DNA of 5,634 bases from an uncultured Planctomycetaceae bacterium (GCA_938008425.1 CALLKH010000621.1:1-5634); one strand, 5' to 3'. Shown: positions 1 to 5,634, counted from the first letter of the stretch. Numbers and translations: made by a program. The notes: generated from the letters alone by a model not told the origin.

Positions 1-1
1 A

Positions 2-343
2 CTGAGCGACGAGGAAATCGTCAGAATTCGAACGAGAGCATTGGAACAGCCGAGGGATCGTGAGGACGAACTGGCGGCTACTTTGGATCGAATGGGGTTA
101 ATGGGCCTGGTGCTCTTCGTGGTCGGCGCCTACCTGTGTATTGAGGGATTGTGGACAGGAGGCACCGCTCACTTTGGCTTATTCCGGATCAGGGGGGTTG
201 AAGGGCTGATGGCGGTGACCAGTGCCTTTGTATTCACTCTGGTTTTTATTTGGATCCGTAACCTCACAGACAGATTCAATTCCAGAACCATGCTGATCAT
301 CGGCGTGATCTGGTTTGTTGGATCGATGATGTTCAGTTCATGA
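2..343 (+). CDS. Small three-helix membrane protein of unknown function, probably 5'-truncated by the window edge
   Basis: I do not recognise the family. The frame is open from the first complete codon at base 2 to a TGA at 341-343, so the real start may lie outside the window. Internal candidates are a TTG at 41, without a convincing ribosome binding site, and an ATG at 91. Counting from the TTG, residues 1-17 are charged and probably cytoplasmic. Three hydrophobic segments follow at about 18-37, 55-72 and 83-98, and the last ends almost at the C terminus. No catalytic or metal-binding motif is visible. It is the only likely gene on the + strand and converges on the exported multidomain gene. 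By eye it is less G+C-rich than its neighbours, as hydrophobic small proteins often are. The hydrophobic periodicity supports a real gene; any function would be a guess. Confidence 0.6.
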   Translation: MSDEEIVRIRTRALEQPRDREDELAATLDRMGLMGLVLFVVGAYLCIEGLWTGGTAHFGLFRIRGVEGLMAVTSAFVFTLVFIWIRNLTDRFNSRTMLIIGVIWFVGSMMFSS

Positions 344-394
344 TTTCAATTCGGACCACATCGTCACGCTTGCAACTGTCGCAAGGTGCAGGTT

Positions 395-1840
395 CTACTC
401 CAGCATGAGTGTCAAGTCACAGACACAAGCTCCCAGTTCGTCCTTCCGCTTTTCGACCTTCGCCACGACGATTCCGTTGGCCACGAGCGATTCGCGGTTC
501 TCATCGGAGATCCGCGGATCATCGTCGAACATGAGCTCCGTGCTCAGCTCGGCGTAGCCTTCAGCCCGCACCTCGTAATGCACGTGCGCCGGCGGGCCGT
601 CGCCGGGGTAGCCCGACGGCCGGATGGTTCGATATTCGTAGCTGCCGTCCTTCGCGGTCTTGAGGTAGGCGAAGAGCCGGGGATTCAGCGAATCGCCCAT
701 TGAGGCGGTGTTGCCGCCGCCGGAGGAATAGGTACCGTTGACGTCGGTGTGGTAGACGTAAATCAGGGCGTCGGGAACCGGCTTGCCGTCGGCGTCTTTG
801 ACGGTGCCGGTGACGACGATGCGATCGCCGGGCTCCTCGGGCGTAACCAGCACGGCTGATGATCCCGTGGCATAGCGGCGAATCGCGTCGCGAAAGGCCC
901 GCTGTTCGTGGATGAAGAACCAGGCGGGATCGGCGATAACGTCGGCGGACTTGAAGCGGCCGGCGGCAAGTCGCTTTTCGATGTCGGTGATGAGGCGATC
1001 GACGTGCGGCCGGGTGCGGTCGTTGATGCCCGTCTCGCGAAGATAGTCGATGAGCCCGCGGCTGAGTTCCGGCAGCCAGTCGTATTCGATGTCGGCGGCG
1101 CCTTTTCGAGCGACGTCGTCTCCGATGACGCGCTTCACGATGTGCAGACCGGCGTCGATTCCGGCCGACGCGCCGGCGGCAGTCATGAGGTCGCCGTTGT
1201 CGATGATGCGTCTAGTGGGCTGCACATCGGTCTTTGGCGAGGCGGTTCGCAGGGCGTCGACGGCGTCATGGGATGTCGTAGCCTCGACATCGTCGAGCAT
1301 GCCGCATTTGGCGAGCACGAGCGCGCCGCTGCCGATCGACATCACGATTTCAGCGTTGAGGCCGTGTTCCTGGACCCAATCGATGATCGCCGCGTCTTCG
1401 AGGGTCGAATCGACCACGCCGCCGGGGATGATGAGAATTTCCGGCGTCGGGCAATCGGCGATGGCGTGGTTCGGGGTGATCGTGAGAAAGCCGCTTCGCA
1501 CGGGCTCGGCGCCCGCGGCGACGGTGTAGACTCGGAATGCGTTGCGGCCAAAGGCGCGGGCGCTCGCGAGCACGCCGGCCGGTCCCGTGAAATCGAGCGG
1601 ATCGACGCCGTCGAAGATCACGACGGCCACGTTTCGAACGGGCTCCAGCGGGATGAGGCGCATCCGGCAAACGTCGCAGCGACCGGGCTCGTCGAAGGTC
1701 TTGTCGTGGCATTCGTGATCGCAGGGGGGGCAGACGTACTTCTTCACGGCAGGCGATGCCTGCTGCTCCTCGGCGTGGAGGCCGGCAGACATGAAGGAGA
1801 TCGACAAGGCCGCGATGGTCGGAATCAGGGTATGGCGCAT
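395..1840 (-). CDS. Exported multidomain protein: metal-binding ribbon + DJ-1/PfpI-like domain + intradiol dioxygenase-like domain
   Basis: The start chosen is the ATG at 1840 (481 aa), because GAGGA lies 5 bases upstream. An in-frame ATG at 1852 adds four residues but has no clear ribosome binding site. Residues 1-23 form a signal peptide ending LHA|EE, so the protein is probably exported. Residues 35-64 are a heavy-metal-binding-type ribbon with Cys37, 40, 44, 55 and 58 and the family ending CxxCxMxLxP. Residues 68-240 resemble the DJ-1/PfpI (glutaminase-like) fold: FDGVDPLDFTGP near 76-87, LIIPGG near 136-141 and ATTSH near 187-191. The elbow reads SIGSGA where relatives read SxCxGA, so the nucleophilic Cys is Gly170. 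After a charged helical linker (about 258-330), residues 335-481 match intradiol ring-cleavage dioxygenases, with Tyr371, Tyr411, His419 and His421 in the Fe(III) ligand positions. The family cleaves catechols; the substrate here is unknown. The domain calls are firm, but the combined role is not. The gene ends in TAG at 395-397. Confidence 0.88.
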   Translation of the reverse strand: MRHTLIPTIAALSISFMSAGLHAEEQQASPAVKKYVCPPCDHECHDKTFDEPGRCDVCRMRLIPLEPVRNVAVVIFDGVDPLDFTGPAGVLASARAFGRNAFRVYTVAAGAEPVRSGFLTITPNHAIADCPTPEILIIPGGVVDSTLEDAAIIDWVQEHGLNAEIVMSIGSGALVLAKCGMLDDVEATTSHDAVDALRTASPKTDVQPTRRIIDNGDLMTAAGASAGIDAGLHIVKRVIGDDVARKGAADIEYDWLPELSRGLIDYLRETGINDRTRPHVDRLITDIEKRLAAGRFKSADVIADPAWFFIHEQRAFRDAIRRYATGSSAVLVTPEEPGDRIVVTGTVKDADGKPVPDALIYVYHTDVNGTYSSGGGNTASMGDSLNPRLFAYLKTAKDGSYEYRTIRPSGYPGDGPPAHVHYEVRAEGYAELSTELMFDDDPRISDENRESLVANGIVVAKVEKRKDELGACVCDLTLMLE

Positions 1841-1845
1841 TGGAG

Positions 1846-1850
1846 TCCTC
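1846..1850 (-). promoter_or_regulatory. Ribosome binding site deciding the start of the exported multidomain gene
   Basis: On the - strand the bases read GAGGA, then a 5-base spacer (ctcca), then the ATG at 1840. The only alternative in-frame ATG, at 1852, is preceded by a pyrimidine- and A-rich stretch without a purine core. This favours the shorter protein, which still keeps a complete signal peptide. Confidence 0.6.
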
Positions 1851-1969
1851 ATCTGCGTGCGAATGGGGATTTGAATCAGAGACTCGGTGTACTGTTAAGA
1901 ACGGCTTCGCGAACGACACCTTTCGCGGAACGATGTCGGCGAAGATGGGGTATTCTCGGCAGAGCGGCG

Positions 1970-2809
1970 TTAGCCCGCGACTTTCAGAGGCTCGCCACAC
2001 TCCGGGCAGATGCCGCTGACGTTTCCCTCCATCGGGTAGCCACAGTCGCCGCAGAGGCCCTTTCTGCGACGACTGCGCGCGATGCGCTTGGTACTCATGA
2101 ACCACATGCCGATGGCAATGAGCGGGGCAATTCCCGACCAGATCGGCACTCGAATGTAGACGTCGGTCTCGAGGGTTGTCTCCAGATGGAAATAGAAACC
2201 CAGCACGGAATTCTGACGCGCCGTTCGATCGATCAGGGGGCCGACGCGTTTGCGCATGCCCTCGTATTCACGCGCCAGATTTCGCTCGATTCGAAGTATT
2301 TCCCTGTTGAGCTGATCCGGGTCCATGGCGATTTGAGAGGATTCTCGCCCTTTCGTTCCAAATAGGGTGCGGGATGGCTCTTGGCGTCCCTCTCGAAGTT
2401 CCTCGATTTCAAATTCGGCCGCCATCTTGTTGGCGTCGCGCATCGTGATGAAGGCTCTCCTCCAGACGGGAAATGCGTCCCTGATGGTAGGGCGATCGAG
2501 AAGTCGAGGCGGCGCGTTATTTCCGAGATAGGCGAAGGTGACTCCGCCGTCCTTCAGGAGGACAAAAGTCCAGGGGTCCCCGTCGGAGTCCAATTCCCGG
2601 TAGACCGAGCCAAAATAGCTGGACACGGCCACGGCGATCAGAATGAGTGTGAAGAGGCCGATCCGGATTTTCCAGATGCGCCTGCGGTGTATCCGCGCAG
2701 CGCCGGCGGGGTCTCCCAAACCTGGCGGTGCAGGCGCTGACTCCGAAGGTTCAAGCGAATCCATTTGTTCGTCCGGCCCAGGCTGAGTCGACTTGAACTC
2801 AGACCCCAT
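1970..2809 (-). CDS. Two-helix membrane protein with C-terminal double-CxxC zinc ribbon, unknown function
   Basis: The 279-residue protein starts at an ATG lying inside the last codons of fbp. The overlap is 11 bases (2799-2809) and suggests translational coupling; GGAA about 5 bases upstream is a weak ribosome binding site. An ATG at 2764 would give a protein 15 residues shorter. Residues 1-45 are Pro/Ala-rich and polar, ending in a basic cluster (HRRRIWK). A transmembrane helix follows at about 50-68, then a charged extracytoplasmic region (about 70-220) with a likely amphipathic or coiled segment at 125-190, a second helix at about 222-239, and an Arg/Lys-rich tail. The tail ends in a zinc ribbon with Cys253, 256, 268 and 271, probably cytoplasmic if the helices form a hairpin. 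The ribbon closely resembles a tail common in Planctomycetota membrane proteins, whose role is not established. No enzymatic motif is visible in the central region. The gene ends in TAA at 1970-1972. Confidence 0.82.
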   Translation of the reverse strand: MGSEFKSTQPGPDEQMDSLEPSESAPAPPGLGDPAGAARIHRRRIWKIRIGLFTLILIAVAVSSYFGSVYRELDSDGDPWTFVLLKDGGVTFAYLGNNAPPRLLDRPTIRDAFPVWRRAFITMRDANKMAAEFEIEELREGRQEPSRTLFGTKGRESSQIAMDPDQLNREILRIERNLAREYEGMRKRVGPLIDRTARQNSVLGFYFHLETTLETDVYIRVPIWSGIAPLIAIGMWFMSTKRIARSRRRKGLCGDCGYPMEGNVSGICPECGEPLKVAG

Positions 2810-3821
2810 ACTTTTCCATGTACCGTTCCATCCGCTCGATTTCCAGTTCGCTTCCGACGAAGAGCGGCGTGCGCTCGTGCAGCGAGCCCGGCACCTTTTC
2901 GAGGATGTTGGTCTTGCCGTCGGTCGCGCGGCCGCCGGCCTGTTCGGCGATGAAGGCGATCGGGTTCGCCTCGTACATGAGCCGCAGCTTGCCCTTCGGC
3001 GATTTGGCGGTGGGTGGGTAGAGGAAGATGCCGCCGCGGAGCAGGGTGCGATGGAAGTCGGCCACGAGCGAGCCGATGTACCGCGCGCTGTACGGGCCGG
3101 CCTCCTCTGACTTGCACCAGTTGAGATACTCGCGAATGCCCGCGGGGAATGAATTGAAATTGCCCTCGTTCACGCTGAAGTATTTTCCGGACTGCGGCAT
3201 TCGCACGTTTTCCGCCGCGAGAATGAACGAGCCGACCGAGGGATCAAGCGTGAAGAGGTGCACGCCTTCGCCGGTGGTGTACGCCATGACGGTGCTGGAG
3301 CCGTACACGATGTATCCCGCCGCGACCTGCTTGTGGCCGGGCTGGAGGACATCGTTCATCGGGTCGCGGCCCTTGCAGGCCGTGGTGTCGCGCTCGAAGA
3401 CGGAGAAGATGGTGCCGACGGAAACGTTGACATCGATGTTGCTGCTGCCGTCGAGCGGGTCGAAGATGATGATGTACTTGCCTGAGGTTTCGCGGACGAT
3501 TCGCGGCTCATCGAGCTCCTCGGAGGCGATGATGCCGATGCTCTCGCGGTAGCAGAGGCAGTTTTCGAGCGTGACGTTGGCGATCATGTCGAGCTTCTGC
3601 TGCTGCTCGCCGTGGACGTTGACGTCGCCCGCTTCGCCGAGGACTTCAAGAATGCCCGCACGGCGCACCTTGGCGGAGATGATTCGCCCGGCCAGCGTGA
3701 TGCCGACGAGCACGGAGCTGAACGCGCCGGTGGCGGTGGGGTGCTGGCCCTGCTGTGAGAGAATGTGCTGCTCAACGGTGCAGAAGATGGGCGTCTGGGT
3801 GGTCGCGGCGGTTTTTGACAC
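2799..3821 (-). CDS. fbp: Fructose-1,6-bisphosphatase class I
   Basis: This enzyme hydrolyses fructose 1,6-bisphosphate to fructose 6-phosphate and phosphate, the committed step of gluconeogenesis, in the cytoplasm. The start chosen is a GTG at 3821 (340 aa, normal for the family), because AGGAG sits 7 bases upstream and the protein then begins MSKTAATTQTP. Longer in-frame starts (ATG at 3836, TTG at 3845) would place that AGGAG inside the coding region. Residue numbers count from the GTG. Metal-site acidic residues are seen at Glu101-Glu102 (SEE) and in DPLDGSSN at 121-128. GYIVYGSSTVM is at about 169-179. The sugar-phosphate-binding segment YSARYIGSLVADFHR starts near 244. KLRLMYEANPIAFIAEQAGG is at about 278-297, with Glu284 as the last expected metal ligand. 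All key residues appear intact. The gene follows prfA after a 268-base gap and overlaps the next gene by 11 bases. Identity is near certain. Confidence 0.97.
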   Translation of the reverse strand: MSKTAATTQTPIFCTVEQHILSQQGQHPTATGAFSSVLVGITLAGRIISAKVRRAGILEVLGEAGDVNVHGEQQQKLDMIANVTLENCLCYRESIGIIASEELDEPRIVRETSGKYIIIFDPLDGSSNIDVNVSVGTIFSVFERDTTACKGRDPMNDVLQPGHKQVAAGYIVYGSSTVMAYTTGEGVHLFTLDPSVGSFILAAENVRMPQSGKYFSVNEGNFNSFPAGIREYLNWCKSEEAGPYSARYIGSLVADFHRTLLRGGIFLYPPTAKSPKGKLRLMYEANPIAFIAEQAGGRATDGKTNILEKVPGSLHERTPLFVGSELEIERMERYMEKYGV

Positions 3822-3828
3822 GCAGGAT

Positions 3829-3833
3829 CTCCT
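3829..3833 (-). promoter_or_regulatory. Strong ribosome binding site setting a GTG start for fbp
   Basis: The - strand reads AGGAG, then 7 bases (atcctgc), then the GTG at 3821. This is the best ribosome binding site in the window. It lies downstream of the two alternative starts (ATG at 3836, TTG at 3845), so it argues against both. Confidence 0.7.
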
Positions 3834-3899
3834 CATTGTTTTCAAAGCAGATGGTTGACGCGATCTCCGGCGATGTCGAAACGAGGGGCCGAGAGTGGC

Positions 3900-3943
3900 C
3901 GGACCCGTGGGTCCGCCGCGCGCCGGCGGACACTGACGTCCGC
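3900..3943 (-). repeat. Cluster of overlapping inverted repeats in the fbp leader
   Basis: Three inverted repeats share arms. The first is cggaccc/gggtccg (3900-3906 with 3909-3915, 7-bp arms, 2-base centre). The second is gtccgccg/cggcggac (3911-3918 with 3924-3931, 8-bp stem, 5-base loop). The third is gcggac/gtccgc (3926-3931 with 3938-3943, 6-bp stem, 6-base loop). Because neighbouring arms are shared, the middle stem excludes both outer ones. The cluster lies between the possible fbp promoter and the fbp start, so it would sit in the fbp leader RNA. No U-tract follows on either strand, so it is not a standard intrinsic terminator. A prfA 3' end structure is an alternative reading. Confidence 0.55.
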
Positions 3944-3961
3944 ACGTTCAGAACTCTTTCT

Positions 3962-3990
3962 ATTTTATCTGCGGCGTGAATGCCACTGAA
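3962..3990 (-). promoter_or_regulatory. Possible sigma-70-type promoter for fbp
   Basis: On the - strand TAAAAT (3967-3962) matches TATAAT at five of six bases. It lies 17 bases downstream of TTCAGT (3990-3985), which matches TTGACA at only three of six. It stands in an A+T-rich patch within otherwise G+C-rich DNA. Transcription from here would start near 3955 and give a leader of about 134 bases holding the overlapping inverted repeats. Planctomycete promoters are poorly characterised, so this is tentative. Confidence 0.35.
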
Positions 3991-4089
3991 GGGAGGCGGA
4001 ATTGATTATTTTTTGATCGGACTATCGGCCCGCGGGTTTGCATGCCGGTGCGTGTTCGGGTTTCGTCGTTCATTGACAGGAAAAACGTT

Positions 4090-5184
4090 TTACGTCGCCG
4101 CCAGTGCCCGTTGCCGGTCGTGGCGACGCAGATCGTCGATCATCTCGTCCAACTCGCCGCGAACGATCTTTTCGAGCGAATAGCTCTCGTTCACGCGATG
4201 GTCGGTGCAGCGATTCTGCGGGAAGTTGTAGGTGCGAATGCGCTGGCTGCGGTCGCCGGAGCCGATCATCGACCGGCGGGCGGACTCGCGCTTGTTTCGC
4301 TCGATGTCGTCGAAATGCTGCTTCACGCGGCTGGCCATGATCCGGCGGGCCTTGGCGCGGTTCTTGTGCTGGCTCTTTTCGTCGCGCATCGAGACGGTGA
4401 TGCCGGTGGGGATGTGCTCGAGGCGAATCGCGCTGGAGACCTTGTTCACGTTCTGACCGCCGGGGCCGCCGGCGCGGCTGACGTGCTCGAGAACGTCCTT
4501 CTCCCAGTTGATGTCGACGTCGGTCTCCTCGACCTCGGGTAGAACTGCCACTGTTGCGGCACTTGTGTGAATGCGCCCCTGGGTTTCGGTGACCGGGATG
4601 CGCTGGACGCGATGGCCTCCGGCCTCGTAGCCGAAGCAGGTGAAGACGCCGGGGCCCTTCACATTGAAGACGACTTCGCGGTAGCCGCCCTGGTCCGAGG
4701 AGGACGCGTCGAGCAGTTCGGCCTTGAACCCCTTGATCGCGGCGTAGCGGGAGTAGATTTCGTAGAGATCGCCTGCGAACAGCGCCGCCTCCTCGCCGCC
4801 GGTGCCCGCGCGGATTTCGATGATGACCGCATCGACCGTGGCCTCGTCGCCGGCGATGAGGTTGTCGATCAGACCGTCCATGATGACAGTGGCCTTCTCG
4901 GTGAGTTCCGGCACCTCGGCCTCGGCCAGCTCGCGCATCTCGGCGTCGGTCGCGGCGTCGGCGATCATCGCCTGGTTTTCCTCGATCTGGGTGAGCAGCC
5001 TGCGGTACTTCCGGTATGGATCAACGATGCGGCGGAGCGCGGCGAGTTCCTTGGAGAGCTTCACCAGGCGCGTCGGATTCGAGCCGACGGCCGGATCGCC
5101 CATCTCGGTGTTGATGGCGTCGAGCCGTTTCGACATTTCGTCGAGCTTGGCGAGGAAGGCCGAACTGGCGTGGGTGTCGGACAT
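4090..5184 (-). CDS. prfA: Peptide chain release factor 1 (RF1)
   Basis: RF1 acts in the cytoplasm on ribosomes stopped at UAA or UAG and triggers hydrolysis of the peptidyl-tRNA. The start chosen is the ATG at 5184 (364 aa, close to the usual 360). The longer frame begins at a TTG at 5265 inside a hairpin arm and adds an unrelated Pro-rich stretch. Residues 1-110 form the helical N-terminal domain. The core carries IEIRAGTGGEEAALFAGDLYEIYSRY-type sequence from about 122. The codon-recognition motif PxT is PVT at 197-199, inside GHRVQRIPVTETQGRIHTSA, which marks RF1 rather than RF2 (SPF). The catalytic GGQ is at 242-244 within GGPGGQNVNK. The 45-residue PxT-GGQ spacing equals what I recall for E. 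coli RF1. The C-terminal segment has RTYNFPQNRCTDHR. rpmE lies upstream as in many bacteria, but prmC does not follow. No strong ribosome binding site precedes the ATG. The gene ends in TAA at 4090-4092. Confidence 0.96.
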   Translation of the reverse strand: MSDTHASSAFLAKLDEMSKRLDAINTEMGDPAVGSNPTRLVKLSKELAALRRIVDPYRKYRRLLTQIEENQAMIADAATDAEMRELAEAEVPELTEKATVIMDGLIDNLIAGDEATVDAVIIEIRAGTGGEEAALFAGDLYEIYSRYAAIKGFKAELLDASSSDQGGYREVVFNVKGPGVFTCFGYEAGGHRVQRIPVTETQGRIHTSAATVAVLPEVEETDVDINWEKDVLEHVSRAGGPGGQNVNKVSSAIRLEHIPTGITVSMRDEKSQHKNRAKARRIMASRVKQHFDDIERNKRESARRSMIGSGDRSQRIRTYNFPQNRCTDHRVNESYSLEKIVRGELDEMIDDLRRHDRQRALAAT

Positions 5185-5264
5185 GTGACGTTCTGCCGGG
5201 AAAGTTGAGCGTCGGTCAGGCGGTTTCGGAACGGCGGACGAGGTTGACGGGCCGGGATAAAGCA

Positions 5265-5314
5265 ATCACGCCGTTGCGACGGGATCGAGACCGATCTCGC
5301 GGCAACGGCGTGAT
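5265..5314 (-). terminator. Strong hairpin between rpmE and prfA, possible terminator or processing site
   Basis: The arms 5265-5277 and 5302-5314 are perfect 13-bp complements (atcacgccgttgc and gcaacggcgtgat). The interior holds a second 5-bp stem (5286-5290 with 5295-5299) with a 4-base loop. On the - strand the structure begins 18 bases after the rpmE stop and is followed by tgctttatcc, a weak T-rich tail. It may end or attenuate rpmE transcripts, or protect the rpmE 3' end after cleavage. On the + strand nothing resembling a T-run follows. Confidence 0.55.
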
Positions 5315-5332
5315 GATATGATCGAACGGAAG

Positions 5333-5575
5333 CTAAGCCTTGGCGGCGGGAGCCTTCTTGCCCTGCTGGAAATAGTTGCCGCCGAACTTCTTCTGGAACT
5401 TTTCGACGCGGCCGGCGGTGTCAACGAACTTCTGCGAGCCGGTGAAGAACGGATGGCACGCCGAGCAGATTTCGACGGCGATTTTCTGCACGGTGCTGCC
5501 GGTGTGAAACTTGTTGCCGCAACCGCAGGTGACTTCGCAGTCGGCGTAGTACTTCGGATGAATGTCGTCTTTCAT
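5333..5575 (-). CDS. rpmE: 50S ribosomal protein L31, zinc-binding type
   Basis: L31 is a small large-subunit protein that sits at the bridge between the ribosomal subunits. The 80-residue product starts MKDDIHPKYY, a typical L31 opening. It has the zinc-binding cysteines Cys17, Cys19 (CGC), Cys37 and Cys40 (CSAC), so it is the C+ type rather than the zinc-free paralogue. HPFFTG at 41-46 and GRVEKFQKKFG at 55-65 are also family signatures. An additional Cys13 precedes the usual pair. The C-terminal tail is Lys/Ala-rich. Possible ribosome binding sites are AAGGG 3 bases, or GAGG 9 bases, upstream of the ATG at 5575. The gene ends in TAG at 5333-5335 and lies upstream of prfA, an arrangement found in many bacteria. 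Only 59 bases upstream are visible, and no clear promoter is seen there. Confidence 0.97.
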   Translation of the reverse strand: MKDDIHPKYYADCEVTCGCGNKFHTGSTVQKIAVEICSACHPFFTGSQKFVDTAGRVEKFQKKFGGNYFQQGKKAPAAKA

Positions 5576-5634
5576 GATCCCTTGCCTCAGCTTTCGTCGA
5601 TTGCGCCGCGGTGTCTACCGGGGTCGAATCGAGC

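Noticed and set aside
369..385. Small hairpin (cttgc/gcaag, 5-bp stem) between the converging genes, considered as a bidirectional terminator
   Set aside because: The stem is short and no T-run follows on either strand, so chance is a sufficient explanation.
1870..1900. Possible promoter for the exported protein gene (TTAACA, 17 bases, TTCAAA on the - strand)
   Set aside because: The -10-like hexamer matches the consensus at only three of six positions, so it is not distinguishable from chance.
1908..1927. Inverted repeat cgcgaa/ttcgcg with an 8-base loop between the ribbon gene and the exported protein gene
   Set aside because: It has only six base pairs in G+C-rich DNA and no U-tract follows in the direction of transcription; I could not support a terminator or operator.
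908..2365. A 485-codon open frame on the + strand opposite the exported protein and the ribbon protein
   Set aside because: It lies antisense to two genes with recognisable domains, spans their intergenic region, and its translation is rich in Asp, Gly, Val, Arg and Ala without any domain, as expected for a mirror frame in G+C-rich DNA.
3822..3955. Short leader peptide in the fbp leader
   Set aside because: The GTG-initiated frame examined runs on without a stop into fbp, and the one ATG (3836) is in the fbp frame, so no separate leader peptide is visible.
4042..5208. Long + strand open frames opposite prfA (4042-4542 and 4567-5208)
   Set aside because: They are antisense to a nearly complete, well conserved RF1 gene and their translations show low-complexity composition and no family motifs.
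5185..5265. N-terminal extension of RF1 from a TTG at 5265
   Set aside because: The start codon lies in a hairpin arm, the added 27 residues are Pro/Ser/Arg-rich and unlike RF1, and the protein from 5184 already has the normal length.

Overview
The window looks like bacterial chromosomal DNA from the Planctomycetota, probably a Phycisphaerae-like lineage. Three things suggest this: high G+C in most genes, several non-ATG or weakly led starts, and above all a membrane protein ending in a double-CxxC ribbon (CGDCGYPMEGNVSGICPECG). That tail is very common in proteins of this group. The assignment rests on family pattern recognition, not on a ribosomal RNA or a database search.

Layout. One small membrane-protein gene on the + strand enters from the left edge (to 343). 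Everything else is on the - strand. Reading in the direction of transcription, from right to left, these are: rpmE (ribosomal protein L31, 5575-5333), a strong hairpin (5314-5265), prfA (peptide chain release factor 1, 5184-4090), a 268-base gap holding a possible promoter and a chain of overlapping inverted repeats, fbp (class I fructose-1,6-bisphosphatase, 3821-2799), an uncharacterised two-helix membrane protein with a C-terminal zinc ribbon (2809-1970, overlapping the end of fbp by 11 bases), and a large exported multidomain protein (1840-395). The + strand gene and the last - strand gene converge across about 50 bases.

Function. rpmE-prfA is a widespread translation gene pair. The usual third member, prmC, which methylates the release-factor glutamine, does not follow here; fbp, a gluconeogenic enzyme gene, takes its place. 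The ribbon protein is probably translationally coupled to fbp, but no functional link can be shown.

Most unusual content. The 481-residue exported protein has a signal peptide, a cysteine-rich metal-binding ribbon, a DJ-1/PfpI-like domain and an intradiol-dioxygenase-like domain in one chain. The PfpI-like domain appears to have lost its nucleophilic cysteine (Gly170), while the dioxygenase-like domain keeps all four expected iron ligands (Tyr371, Tyr411, His419, His421). It lacks the arginine normally found three residues before the first histidine. The second item of interest is the fbp leader, where four segments can pair 1:2, 2:3 or 3:4, as in an attenuator, although no U-tract or leader peptide is visible. 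I found no CRISPR array, tRNA, rRNA, insertion sequence or defence system.
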